DNA of 64,000 bases from Gammaproteobacteria bacterium. Its GTDB lineage: Bacteria; Pseudomonadota; Gammaproteobacteria; Pseudomonadales; Azotimanducaceae. Where the stretch lies: assembly GCA_009841615.1 (NCBI GenBank), contig VXLL01000014.1, positions 1-64,000 of the forward strand, in the 5' to 3' direction. Under the pieces are notes generated by a model. The model saw only the letters and a program-made list of their open reading frames with translations. It made no database searches and was not told where the DNA came from. The first letter of the stretch is position 1. The number at the start of each line of letters is the position of its first letter. The position numbers and the translations under genes were made by a program. This document shows, one piece after another, positions 35,991 to 44,948 of this stretch.

Positions 35991-36031
35991 GATAGATCAC
36001 CACGACACGTTCGATAGTTAATATATCGAGC

Positions 36032-36370
36032 AAGAGACGGCTAAACGATCGCCGATGACCCAGAGTCATCGGAGGAAAGTCCGGGCTCCGTAGGACAAAG
36101 TGCCAGGTAACGCCTGGGAAGTGTGAACTTACGGCTAGTGCCACAGAAAGTAAACCGCCGAGTATTCGGTAAGGGTGAAAAGGTGTGGTAAGAGCGCACC
36201 GCAATCGCTGGTAACAGCATTGGCAAGGTCAACCCCACTTGGAGCAAGACCAAATAGAGATCGAAAGACATGGTCCGTGTCCGATCTGGGTAGGTCGCAA
36301 GTAGTACGCCTAATCGTGCTCGAGATGAATGATCGTTCTTGGACAGAACCCGGCTTATCGGCCGTCTCTT
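36032..36370 (+). ncRNA. rnpB: RNase P RNA (class A)
   Basis: Catalytic RNA of tRNA 5' processing, about 339 bases. The 5' end AAGAGACGGC pairs with the 3' end GCCGTCTCTT. Conserved core blocks are GGAGGAAAGTCCGGGCTCC (P4 and CR-I), CCACAGAAAGTAAACCGCC, GGTAAGGGTGAAAAGGTGTGGTAAGAGC and ACAGAACCCGGCTTATCGGCC near the end. A -10-like TAATAT at 36019-36024 is well placed for a start at 36032. In Pseudomonas rnpB also lies between rsmI and the dcw cluster. Confidence 0.97.
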
Positions 36371-36791
36371 CCTCTCCTCCAATTGAAGAAATACGATAGA
36401 CTTTACGTACGCAACACGGTCCTATCAGTTGATTCGAACACTCTGTCACCGCTCCATTCAAATTGTGTAAAATGTCTATTTAAGCAAGCTGGTTATTGCG
36501 TCACATTGAGGTAGAAAAATCAGTTCTGGAAAAAAAATTTACTCTAGTTCATTTTTTCTTCACTTTCTGTTTATAATTTATTCACATTGTGACACATTAT
36601 CGTAGTACCCTTGTGGTACACACGAAACAGTTTTGAATCAAGTTCGGAATATCACCACCGATTGTTCTAGGCTGGTTCAATGCTTTCGGTTGTTCTTGAC
36701 CATTGCAACACGTCAGACTGACGGGGTTGTTAAATTGAAGTCAGGAAGTACCAGGTGTTGAGTATCTAACCTTTTTGGGAGGGATTCTAAG
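36371..36791. other. Intergenic region between rnpB and the TonB receptor gene
   Basis: 421 bases without a gene. TATAAT at 36572-36577 could be the receptor promoter -10; the -35 (TTCATT at 36548, 18-base gap) is weak. The leader would then be about 210 bases. It contains GTACC-cttgt-GGTAC (around 36606) and the palindrome at 36712. I looked for cobalamin-riboswitch elements and did not find them. GGGAGGGA at 36777-36784 is the Shine-Dalgarno of the receptor. Confidence 0.45.
36712..36724. promoter_or_regulatory. Palindrome CGTCAG-A-CTGACG upstream of the TonB receptor gene
   Basis: Perfect inverted repeat, 6-base arms with one central base, 67 bases before the ATG. Candidate operator, or a hairpin too tight to form in RNA. 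Confidence 0.25.
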
Positions 36792-39700
36792 ATGCAAAAC
36801 AATAGTTCAACTGTGAACAAAAAAGGATTCCTATCCGAACTTCTACCGATGTGGGTAGCAATTTTCGGATTGGTCTTTGCAACGGGGTCTTTAGTGGCTC
36901 AGGAAGCTGAGAGTTCTGAAGACTCAAAAAAAGTCGTCGAAGAAGACGAAGATGAGGAGGAATCAGAATCGAATTCTGAAGAAACTTTAGATGAAGAAGC
37001 TGTCGCGGACGACACTGAAACCGCTGAGTCGGAAAGTCAGTACGCGGACGAAAAAATGGAAGAGGTGATTTCGACTGGTACCTACATGCCCATATCGGAC
37101 CCGACCGCATTGATTGTTCGGTACACCGCCGCAGACATCCAAGAAATGGGCGTATCGGATCTATCCGACTTTTTCCGCAGAATTCCGGAACAGTTCAACT
37201 CAACGACTCCCCAGACTTCAACTTCGTTTGCTACTGGCGATGAACTCGGAGGAGACTCCGGAGGGCTTTACTATAACTTCAACCTTTCCACTGTGAACTT
37301 GCACGGCATGGGTTCTGGCAATACTTTGGTATTACTCGATGGTCGTCGTATCGCGGGTTTTGGCGGTTCCGAACGAGATATCGTCAATATTCTGGGAATT
37401 CCGTTGGAAGCAATTGAGGCAGTTGAGATCCAGTTGGACGGCGGTTCGGCCGTGTATGGAGCAGATGCACTTGGTGGTGTTGTAAACTTCATTACGAAGA
37501 AAAACTATCGTGGTGTTTCTTTGAATATGAAACAAGACAATAGTTACACTGGTGCGGACGACTATACGACGGGCATGACGTTTGGTTTCAACTGGGCGAA
37601 GTTTCGAACCACGGTGTCAATGGAGACATCCGAACGCGAGCCTATCATCAACGCGAAGACGGGACATAGCACGCTTGACTTTCGCCATCTGTTTGGACCC
37701 GAGTACGATTATCGGAACTACAACTATGCACAACCGGGAATCGTGAGAGAATGGAATGGTAGTTCTCGTTACCCTGGCCCGTATTACTCGGATTGGTACA
37801 TTAACGGTAGTTTCACCATCGACTGGGAAAAGCGTAATTTCATTGCGCAACTGCCGTTGGATCACACAGGTTTGAATTCTTCCCCTGAGGATTTCAACTA
37901 CGGTAGAGAAAACATCACCCCTTACAATCGGATTGAGCCCGTAAACGGTGCACATTCCAGTCGAGACGGTGCAGTGATGAATATTTATTACGATCTCAAC
38001 GATAACGTTGAAATCTTTTTGAATTCACGCTATTCAACTGACGATTCTTACCAACAGATGTGGAGTATTTATTCCTTGTCGATGCGCCTCGTGGTGCCGG
38101 CAACCAACGCGTACAACCCATTCGGTCGTCCGATGCATGTAACTTACGTACCTGGAAACGAGCAGGACACTGGTGTCTTACCCATACCTTTCAGTAAGGC
38201 CGAAGGAGTTAACAAGAACGTAACGTTTGGCGTGAATTGGAAGTGGGCCGGCGAAAATACATTGTCGTTTTCGGTGTCCGAGGGACGGTCCTCGAACGTT
38301 CGGCTTCGTTTCCAAAGCAGTACTCGCCGTGAGCGTTTCGCTCCTGGAACCGATGAGTTCTATCGACGGCTGGCTAGTCCGGATCCTGACGTTGCGTTCA
38401 ACTTGTTTGGGAATGGTACCGTAGGGGGAGCCCCCTTCGCAGAATTTCTAGGCAATACTTCACGACAAATCGGGACCAATCGCGTAACTAACATAACATT
38501 GCTTGCTAGTGGATTCTGGTTCGAGTTGAACGGCGAGCGAATAAGCTATTCGTTGCGATATTCACAACAGGCGATTCGATATACGAACCGCTATCAGTAT
38601 TTCGCTGGTTTGACGGCCTATGAATTTGATTACAACGCGATTTGGAACGGTTTCACGGAACCTGTTTCTCGCAGCAACAGCTTTGGCATGGAGGTTTGGC
38701 TCCCATTATTCAGCCATGAAGAAGCGAAGTTGTGGGGCAAGGAACTGCAGGTGACTTTCAAGAATAATCGAACGGGTAACTTCAACTGGGGTGTTGTTGA
38801 TGGATTTGATTTCCAATTCGAACAAGTACAAGTTTGGGTTTGGAATCCAGCGACAATCTCTTGGGAAGCAGATTTGGGATACGCTTACGAGTACGGCATT
38901 GACCGCAGTGAAGCGGAGTATATCAAGTTTGAACAATACGACAACGCGCCCGCGCTTGGTTTGTACTATGAACCGATGAGGGATATCACGGTTACCGTGA
39001 ACTATACGAAGAACGTGGAGCCGCCGTTGACTTCTCAACTGTATGATTCATACGAGAGTAGTGAATGGTTCATCTACGACGTTGTTGATCCGTGTCATGG
39101 CAGAACTCCCGGCCATCCATCCAACAACCCGAAAGACTTTGAAGAGACCTTTTACGACCGAACACCATACAGGTATTCGTGGGCAAATCCAAATTTGAAG
39201 TCTGAGGTGTCGCAGAACTGGTCGATGCGCGTGAGATGGAATCCACAGTTCCTCCAGAACTTTAACATGGATATAACTTATGCGGATCGTTCGCACAGGG
39301 ACAAGGTTGAACGCGGAATTTCATATCGAGATGAACCTACTGCACTGTGCTATGACGAGTTAGCAACGCGAAACAATGAAGGTATCTTGGAGTTCATCAA
39401 CTACGATTATTTCAACGCCTATGAAAATAGTACGAGGACTTTCACTGCGAACGTCTCGTATCGTATGCAGTTTGAGTCTATCGGGATGATCGAAACCCGA
39501 TTGCGTTACAACACCTATTTGGAACGCCAGCGCGAGCCATTGAAGGGACTCATCTTTTCAGCGCTGGGTACGATGCGTGATCCCGATAAATACTCCGGGA
39601 GCCTCCAAGTATTTTGGGATAGGGGCCGCATGAATGCGAACATGTCCGTGCGATATACTCCTGGGTATTTGAACGATCGCGCGCATTACTGCAGCTATTT

Positions 39701-39992
39701 ACAGATCATCGCTGAAGTAGGACAATGCTATGAGCTTTATGGCCCTTGGGGTGCTAACGGAAGATATCGCAGTGGCTATCTGTCGATGGACGTTGGTTCG
39801 CTAGCGACTGTTGATGCTTCATTTGCCTATAGATTCAGTCCAGATTTTAGTTTGCGCTTCAGTAGCCAAAACTTGTTCAACAGGTCTGCGCCGCTAACGA
39901 TTCGCGACAGAAAGCCCTACGACGCACAGCGTTGGGATGCTCGTGGCCGAGTCATATCAATGAGTTTCAGCTACACGCCATCGTTCTACTAA
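36792..39992 (+). CDS. TonB-dependent outer-membrane receptor with acidic N-terminal linker
   Basis: 1066-residue energised outer-membrane transporter. Signal peptide about 1-36; residues 39-90 form an acidic linker (25 Asp/Glu in 52); the plug starts about 91 (EEVISTGTYMP) and includes VNLHGMGSGNTLVLLDGRRIAGFGG and QLDGGSAVYGADALGGVVNFITKKNY (about 236). The barrel fills the rest and ends in an aromatic residue (SFSYTPSFY), as expected for Bam substrates. A classical TonB box is not obvious; EEVIST at 90-95 may serve. The plug resembles large receptors for peptides or glycans rather than small siderophores, but the ligand is unknown. Single gene with a strong terminator. Confidence 0.93.
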   Translation: MQNNSSTVNKKGFLSELLPMWVAIFGLVFATGSLVAQEAESSEDSKKVVEEDEDEEESESNSEETLDEEAVADDTETAESESQYADEKMEEVISTGTYMPISDPTALIVRYTAADIQEMGVSDLSDFFRRIPEQFNSTTPQTSTSFATGDELGGDSGGLYYNFNLSTVNLHGMGSGNTLVLLDGRRIAGFGGSERDIVNILGIPLEAIEAVEIQLDGGSAVYGADALGGVVNFITKKNYRGVSLNMKQDNSYTGADDYTTGMTFGFNWAKFRTTVSMETSEREPIINAKTGHSTLDFRHLFGPEYDYRNYNYAQPGIVREWNGSSRYPGPYYSDWYINGSFTIDWEKRNFIAQLPLDHTGLNSSPEDFNYGRENITPYNRIEPVNGAHSSRDGAVMNIYYDLNDNVEIFLNSRYSTDDSYQQMWSIYSLSMRLVVPATNAYNPFGRPMHVTYVPGNEQDTGVLPIPFSKAEGVNKNVTFGVNWKWAGENTLSFSVSEGRSSNVRLRFQSSTRRERFAPGTDEFYRRLASPDPDVAFNLFGNGTVGGAPFAEFLGNTSRQIGTNRVTNITLLASGFWFELNGERISYSLRYSQQAIRYTNRYQYFAGLTAYEFDYNAIWNGFTEPVSRSNSFGMEVWLPLFSHEEAKLWGKELQVTFKNNRTGNFNWGVVDGFDFQFEQVQVWVWNPATISWEADLGYAYEYGIDRSEAEYIKFEQYDNAPALGLYYEPMRDITVTVNYTKNVEPPLTSQLYDSYESSEWFIYDVVDPCHGRTPGHPSNNPKDFEETFYDRTPYRYSWANPNLKSEVSQNWSMRVRWNPQFLQNFNMDITYADRSHRDKVERGISYRDEPTALCYDELATRNNEGILEFINYDYFNAYENSTRTFTANVSYRMQFESIGMIETRLRYNTYLERQREPLKGLIFSALGTMRDPDKYSGSLQVFWDRGRMNANMSVRYTPGYLNDRAHYCSYLQIIAEVGQCYELYGPWGANGRYRSGYLSMDVGSLATVDASFAYRFSPDFSLRFSSQNLFNRSAPLTIRDRKPYDAQRWDARGRVISMSFSYTPSFY

Positions 39993-40585
39993 ATAATGAA
40001 ACTGAGTTCTGCTTGGGAGGTCTGACTCCTCAGAATTCAGCAGATTTAAAATCAAGAAAAACGCCCGTTTCGGGCGTTTTTTTTTGGTCTAAACTTGATG
40101 CAAATATCAAGATTTCGTGCTCACCTCATTCAAGAAACGCTAGAATAAGATTGGGCTGTATTGGGAAGATCGACTCATTCGGTGGTAGTGCCATCTAGTT
40201 CATCGTTAACAATTGCGTTGGCCAACCGTTCACACATATGTACTCGACGAATAGTTTTTGTAAGCCAAAGCTTCGCAACTTTGCGTCATTGTCTACGATT
40301 CAACGACTGTCGCGATTTTCGTCTATCAACGAATACGAGCGATAGGCGCACGCACTCTTGACAATTTGAGTGAAAAAAACAGCAATTTGGGTACAGCCAA
40401 CATCAACCATGGCAATCCCGTAGAAATGTGAGGTGGAGAGTATCAGTTGGACGTTTTATAAGCACATGCTACTAAAATTATTTTTGAGTACGAATATCTA
40501 CTTATTGGGGACGTTCTCTAAAGGAATTTACACTGGAAGTTGAAGGCAAAAATTGACTGGTTTGTGAACAAGGAAGATACGAAGT
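39993..40585. other. Intergenic region with terminator, otherwise empty
   Basis: 593 bases. Apart from the terminator at 40057-40085 there is no recognised gene or RNA. TTGACA occurs at 40358-40363 without a good -10. A small open frame at 40161-40361 has no Shine-Dalgarno or family and is not called. Confidence 0.45.
40057..40085 (+). terminator. Rho-independent terminator of the TonB receptor gene
   Basis: AAAAACGCCCG-TTT-CGGGCGTTTTTTTTT: a GC-rich 7-base core stem (ACGCCCG/CGGGCGT) extended by A-T pairs and followed by a run of T. Confidence 0.92.
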
Positions 40586-41539
40586 GTGACTCAATCTGAT
40601 CGTGTTTCAATGAAGACTCTCTCTGTGATACTTTTGATATTCACGATACAAGGAATATCTGAGAGTTCCTTATCTGAGCTTGAAGACATCGAACTGTTCG
40701 ACTGGATTGGACACAAGGGCGTAGAAGATCCTACCTGGAGTGATGAACGCATATTCAAGGCGATTCAACGGGGATTGAGCAACAGTGATGCCGATGTCGT
40801 TAACGCAACGATCGGCGCAATGGCTTGGATTGCTGCGTATGCTGATCTAAACGTAGAAGATCGTCGGTCTACTCAACGAGTCGCGCGAGACGTTGGATCA
40901 CTCCCTGGAATGAAGGAATATTTAGTTAATCGATGGGACGAAGCTTACCGAGAAAATTCGAGCCCTTGGATTGGGTCGAAGAACACAAAGTTTGTTGAGA
41001 TCAGAAATTCAAAAACTGTATGGAAATCAGAGTGGGCATGGTTGACGATACCGGCGATTCTCGCAACATTTTTTCGAAGTGACCCAGACATTGTTGAAAT
41101 TCTGTGGCAAGCGCACAATCCGAACCACCCTGAGCTGTTACTCTCGTTGCTAAACGTTGCACAGATCGAAACCGAAGAAGCGAACAATTTTCGAGTTCAA
41201 ATCCTCTTCAATCAAAACGTTAATCCGTTTGCAACCACCCTCGCTATTGATAGTTTGGGTAGATTTCGCAGCGACGACGGTCTCGCCGCCTTAGTCAATC
41301 GTTTAGGTCGCCGGGACACGTCCAGCGAATTGGCAACATTACTGTTGAGCGCTATTGCTGCTTATGGCGACTCGATCGAACCCTACCAAAACATCTTGAA
41401 CAAGACGACTGAGGAGTTGGGGTTAGAAATTCCCGATAATGTTGAGGTAGAGTCCCGGGATTATGAACTTCTTGCGTATTTATTATTCATGGTTCAGAAC
41501 GGGTACGCAAACGAAGAGGCTGAAGAATCTACAGATTGA
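40586..41539 (+). CDS. Exported helical-repeat protein of unknown function
   Basis: 317 residues from GTG 40586 (AGGAAG nine bases upstream); ATG 40610 is an alternative. A signal-like hydrophobic stretch (about 10-24, KTLSVILLIFTIQGIS) is followed by an alpha-helical protein with HEAT-like pairs such as DADVVNATIGAMAWIAAYA, NPFATTLAIDSLGRFRSDDGLAALVNRLGRRD and ELATLLLSAIAAYGDSIEPY. It ends with an acidic tail (NEEAEESTD). I do not recognise a family. It sits between the receptor and the dcw cluster, its own unit with 521 non-coding bases after it. Confidence 0.65.
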   Translation: MTQSDRVSMKTLSVILLIFTIQGISESSLSELEDIELFDWIGHKGVEDPTWSDERIFKAIQRGLSNSDADVVNATIGAMAWIAAYADLNVEDRRSTQRVARDVGSLPGMKEYLVNRWDEAYRENSSPWIGSKNTKFVEIRNSKTVWKSEWAWLTIPAILATFFRSDPDIVEILWQAHNPNHPELLLSLLNVAQIETEEANNFRVQILFNQNVNPFATTLAIDSLGRFRSDDGLAALVNRLGRRDTSSELATLLLSAIAAYGDSIEPYQNILNKTTEELGLEIPDNVEVESRDYELLAYLLFMVQNGYANEEAEESTD

Positions 41540-42060
41540 CTGTATACAAACTGTAGTTACTCGTGGTAGGAGTACGCCTCAACCACTAGGTTTTAGTCCA
41601 ACTGTACCCGTACAACAGGTTTAGAAATCCAGCTCACAGTTGAATATTTGTCATCATCACGTCTATACCCGAAGAAACGAATTTAGGGCGACGTGCATCA
41701 TCGTTTTGGAAAAAGACTTCGATTGAATCACCGAAAAAAATCGATACCAAAGAGTCGTCGATTCGTTTAGCGAATTGTGGTGTACTTTTAGAAAGTACAC
41801 TCTTCAAATTTCGCGATTGTATGTGTGTGGATAGATCAAGGGAAACCTAAATACGTCTTGTCTCCCAACCGAAGTACAAATTTTTCACTTCCTTGTTGTA
41901 AAATATAGGTAACAAAGTAGATTCTGTACGTTTGGTCTAGGAAGGACGAGCGTGCGGAAGCCTTCCAATATACGTGATCTCTCAATTGAATGGAGGCACC
42001 GAGTGGATTTCACGCCGAGCTATCAGATTAACGTGCCCAGCTAGTTGATGTGAGCAGCTC
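41540..42060. other. Intergenic region upstream of the dcw cluster, mraZ absent
   Basis: 521 bases. mraZ, which normally opens the cluster here, is not present in any frame and I see no MraZ-type TGGG repeats. The region holds the palindrome at 41780-41800 and an A/T-rich stretch with TAAAATATA near 41897-41905 that may contain the cluster promoter. Confidence 0.5.
41780..41800. promoter_or_regulatory. Inverted repeat GTGTACTTT-TAG-AAAGTACAC before the dcw cluster
   Basis: Perfect 9-base arms with a 3-base centre, 260 bases upstream of rsmH. No T-run follows, so it is more likely an operator or an RNA hairpin than a terminator. Confidence 0.4.
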
Positions 42061-42975
42061 ATGGTTGCGACCAAACACGTACCAGTTTTAGTACGTGAAG
42101 TACCATCAATGCTGGTTGTCCGACCCGACGGCAGTTATCTCGACGCTACATTCGGCGGCGGCGGGCATACGCGCGCCATACTTGAAAACATCAGTGAGAA
42201 TGCGAGATTACTTGCGATTGACCGCGACCCAGATGCCGTAGAACGAGGAAAACAGTTAACAGCTGAAGATTCAAGAGTCTTGGTTGTTCATGCATCTTTC
42301 GATCAAATAGCGGAAGTAAGTCGTCGCAATGGTTTTGAACAGTTTGACGGCATTTTATTCGATGTGGGAGTTTCTTCTGATCAGTTAGAAGATGGACATC
42401 GAGGTTTCAGCTTTCAAAAGAATGGACCTCTTGATATGCGTATGGATCCAACTGATGGAAAGCCTGCTTCCGAATGGTTAAATACCGCTTCCGTTCAAGC
42501 AATCGCTACAGTTCTAAGAAAATTTGGCGACGAACGAAACGCAAGGGCAATTGCGAATGCAATTGTACGGGCGAGACCGGTAACCGAAACTCAAGAACTA
42601 GTCGAGATAGTCAATCGCGTTTGTAAAACTCAAGAGGCCAGCAAACACGTTGCCACTCGCACGTTTCAAGCCATACGCATTCACATCAACAACGAGCTAA
42701 CTCAGCTACGACAGGGACTTCGAAATGCATTTGAACTCATCGGTCATGCGGGTCGAATTGCGGTAATCACGTTTCATTCGCTAGAGCATCGAACGGTGCG
42801 ACGGCAGTTTTTGCAGTGGGCGGATTCTTCGATTCCCTCCCGAATGCCTATTCGTGGTCCCAATAAAGGTCCCATGAAAATTGTCGAGAGAGGTTTAACT
42901 CCAAAGAGGCAAGAAACTGAGAGAAATCCTCGCGCGCGTTCAGCTATGCTGCAGGTAGTCGAGCGTGTCCAGTAG
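42061..42975 (+). CDS. rsmH: 16S rRNA m4C1402 methyltransferase RsmH (MraW)
   Basis: 304-residue S-adenosylmethionine-dependent methyltransferase for C1402 of 16S rRNA. It begins KHVPVLVREVPSML and contains YLDATFGGGGHTRAIL (motif I), the segment GVSSDQLEDGHRGFSFQ, typical of RsmH, and FHSLEHRTVRRQF near the C-terminus. First gene of the dcw cluster in this strain. Its stop overlaps the GTG of ftsL by 11 bases. Confidence 0.97.
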   Translation: MVATKHVPVLVREVPSMLVVRPDGSYLDATFGGGGHTRAILENISENARLLAIDRDPDAVERGKQLTAEDSRVLVVHASFDQIAEVSRRNGFEQFDGILFDVGVSSDQLEDGHRGFSFQKNGPLDMRMDPTDGKPASEWLNTASVQAIATVLRKFGDERNARAIANAIVRARPVTETQELVEIVNRVCKTQEASKHVATRTFQAIRIHINNELTQLRQGLRNAFELIGHAGRIAVITFHSLEHRTVRRQFLQWADSSIPSRMPIRGPNKGPMKIVERGLTPKRQETERNPRARSAMLQVVERVQ

Positions 42976-43288
42976 TTTAACAGCACAGGCAGAGAAAAAG
43001 CTCCAAGCACCTCCTTGGTTCTGGTGGGCCGCGTGGGTTTGTGTTCTGAGTGGCATCATCGTTATGGGATTTCTCATCATTTATCAAATCGACGAGCGCT
43101 TGAGTCTATACGATCAAATTCTTGAGCTTCGAGTTCAACAAGATGATGCACTAGAAGAGCTAGAAAGTTTGAAGATTGAACGCGGTAGCGAGCGATCGTA
43201 TGAGCGAGTTGTCGATATTGCAGTGAACGAACTTCAAATGCAATTTCCAAACAAGGTAGAGGTTACTGGTTCGGAGACTATCGAGTGA
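42965..43288 (+). CDS. ftsL: Cell division protein FtsL
   Basis: 107 residues from GTG 42965: short cytoplasmic start, one membrane segment (about 22-42, AWVCVLSGIIVMGFLIIYQI), then a periplasmic coiled coil (about 45-85, YDQILELRVQQDDALEELESLKIE) as in FtsL, which pairs with FtsB in the divisome. Sequence identity to other FtsL proteins is low, and the name rests on architecture and on the place between rsmH and ftsI. Overlaps ftsI by four bases (GTGA). Confidence 0.88.
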   Translation: MSSSLTAQAEKKLQAPPWFWWAAWVCVLSGIIVMGFLIIYQIDERLSLYDQILELRVQQDDALEELESLKIERGSERSYERVVDIAVNELQMQFPNKVEVTGSETIE

Positions 43289-44943
43289 GCGCGTTCAGAT
43301 ATCGACTTTTGTTCGTTGGATTGGGTGTCGTAGTGCTGATCCTACTCTTTCGCATGTTTTCACTCGCGTATTTTGATCGAGAATTTCTTCAAGCACGCGG
43401 TAGCGCGATCGCAGAACGTACGATCGACGTGCCCACCAATCGCGGAATTATCTACGATCGAACAGGACAACCCCTCGCCTTGAGTATCCCAGTTTATTCG
43501 TTTTGGACAGATCCCGGATTTGACACAATCTTAGAGGAAGATGTTCCAGCTTTAGCACAAGCCTTAGAAGTTTCCGAAGAACACTTGCGAACAGTTTTGC
43601 ATAACGGTCAGGAAACAAGATTCGTATACCTCAAGAGACGGGCTTCGAGAGAGATTGCGGACGCTGTGGAAGCTCTGCAAGTGAAGGGCGTTCGATTTGA
43701 GACCGAATATCGACGCTACTACCCAACCGCGGAAGTCGCATCTCACATTGTCGGCGTGGCAAACGCGGATGGAACAGGAATTGAAGGTTTGGAAGCCGCA
43801 CACGAAGTTCAACTTCGAGGAGAACCGGGTAAACGGAGAATCTTGCGTGGTCGCGATGGACGACGATTGCGTGACATTGAACTTGCAGACCCACCAGAGT
43901 TCGGACAAGATATAACCACAACGGTGGATTTAGGTCTGCAGTACTTAGCTTATCGACACTTGCGAACTGCGGTTGAAGAACACGACGCTCTCTCAGCGTC
44001 TGCGGTGGTTGTTGAAGTCAATTCCGGGGAAATATTGGCGATGGCGAATTACCCGACCTTCAATCCTAATGACATGACCGATCGAGTTCCAGCTAGGATG
44101 AGAAATCGAGTGATCAAGGATGCTTACGAACCTGGATCCACAGTAAAACCCTTCGCAGCGATTGCGGCAATGGAAAGCAGAAAATTCCACTCCGACTCGC
44201 AGATATCGACATCTCCAGGATTTTTCCACGTGGGCGACAAGTTAATTGAAGATCCCCGAGATTACGGCACGTTATCGTTGAAGATGGTAATTGTGAAATC
44301 TAGTCAAGTCGGAATCGCGAAGGTCGCATTGGAATTAGAACACGAAGCCGTCTACGACGTTATGACCCGAGTAGGATTCAACGAAGTACCGTTTTCTGGC
44401 TTGCCGAACGAGACTGCAGGAATATTACGTGTCGAGGAACTCGAACGTGAGATTGGTCGCGCAACTTTTGCATTTGGTTACGGTCTGACAGTCTCCCCGT
44501 TACAACTAGCCAAGGCTTATTTAACGTTCGCCACAGGTGGCAAACGTCGGGCAGTTACGATTGTGAAGACTCCTGCGCGAAGAATGCCACGAGATGAGCA
44601 AGTACTCGATCCAGATCACGTTCGAAGTCTGATGGATATGTTGCAAGCAGTTACCACAATCCCAGGTACTGCACCGAAGGCAGCAATTGAAGGGTTTTCG
44701 GTGGCAGGAAAAACAGGAACAGTTCGAAAGGTTAAAGATGGACAGTACGACGAAAACTTACACATCGCATGGTTCGTTGGTATTACACCTGTCGAATCTC
44801 CTAGATTCGTCACCGTCGTAGTAGTGAATGAACCAAAAGGGGAAGTAGTTTCTGGTGGTGGTGTTGCAGCACCCATCTTTTCTCGGATAACTACGCATGC
44901 ATTACAGTTGGCTCCGCCAAATCACTTAGCACAAGAGCGATAA
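43285..44943 (+). CDS. ftsI: Peptidoglycan transpeptidase FtsI (PBP3)
   Basis: Septal class B penicillin-binding protein, 552 residues from GTG. Membrane anchor about 7-27, pedestal domain about 45-215, transpeptidase domain about 235-540. Active-site motifs: STVK at 285-288, KTG in VAGKTGTVRK (about 475), and at the second motif KSSQVG (338-343), where most FtsI proteins have SSN. It polymerises septal wall with FtsW, which is encoded downstream in the cluster. Confidence 0.96.
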   Translation: MSAFRYRLLFVGLGVVVLILLFRMFSLAYFDREFLQARGSAIAERTIDVPTNRGIIYDRTGQPLALSIPVYSFWTDPGFDTILEEDVPALAQALEVSEEHLRTVLHNGQETRFVYLKRRASREIADAVEALQVKGVRFETEYRRYYPTAEVASHIVGVANADGTGIEGLEAAHEVQLRGEPGKRRILRGRDGRRLRDIELADPPEFGQDITTTVDLGLQYLAYRHLRTAVEEHDALSASAVVVEVNSGEILAMANYPTFNPNDMTDRVPARMRNRVIKDAYEPGSTVKPFAAIAAMESRKFHSDSQISTSPGFFHVGDKLIEDPRDYGTLSLKMVIVKSSQVGIAKVALELEHEAVYDVMTRVGFNEVPFSGLPNETAGILRVEELEREIGRATFAFGYGLTVSPLQLAKAYLTFATGGKRRAVTIVKTPARRMPRDEQVLDPDHVRSLMDMLQAVTTIPGTAPKAAIEGFSVAGKTGTVRKVKDGQYDENLHIAWFVGITPVESPRFVTVVVVNEPKGEVVSGGGVAAPIFSRITTHALQLAPPNHLAQER

Positions 44944-44948
44944 AACCG

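Noticed and set aside
36541..36791. Cobalamin riboswitch in the long leader of the TonB receptor gene
   Set aside because: No B12 box or conserved GGTG and GCCACTG elements were found.
40161..40361. 66-codon open frame after the receptor terminator
   Set aside because: No ribosome-binding site, no family, arginine- and serine-rich random composition.
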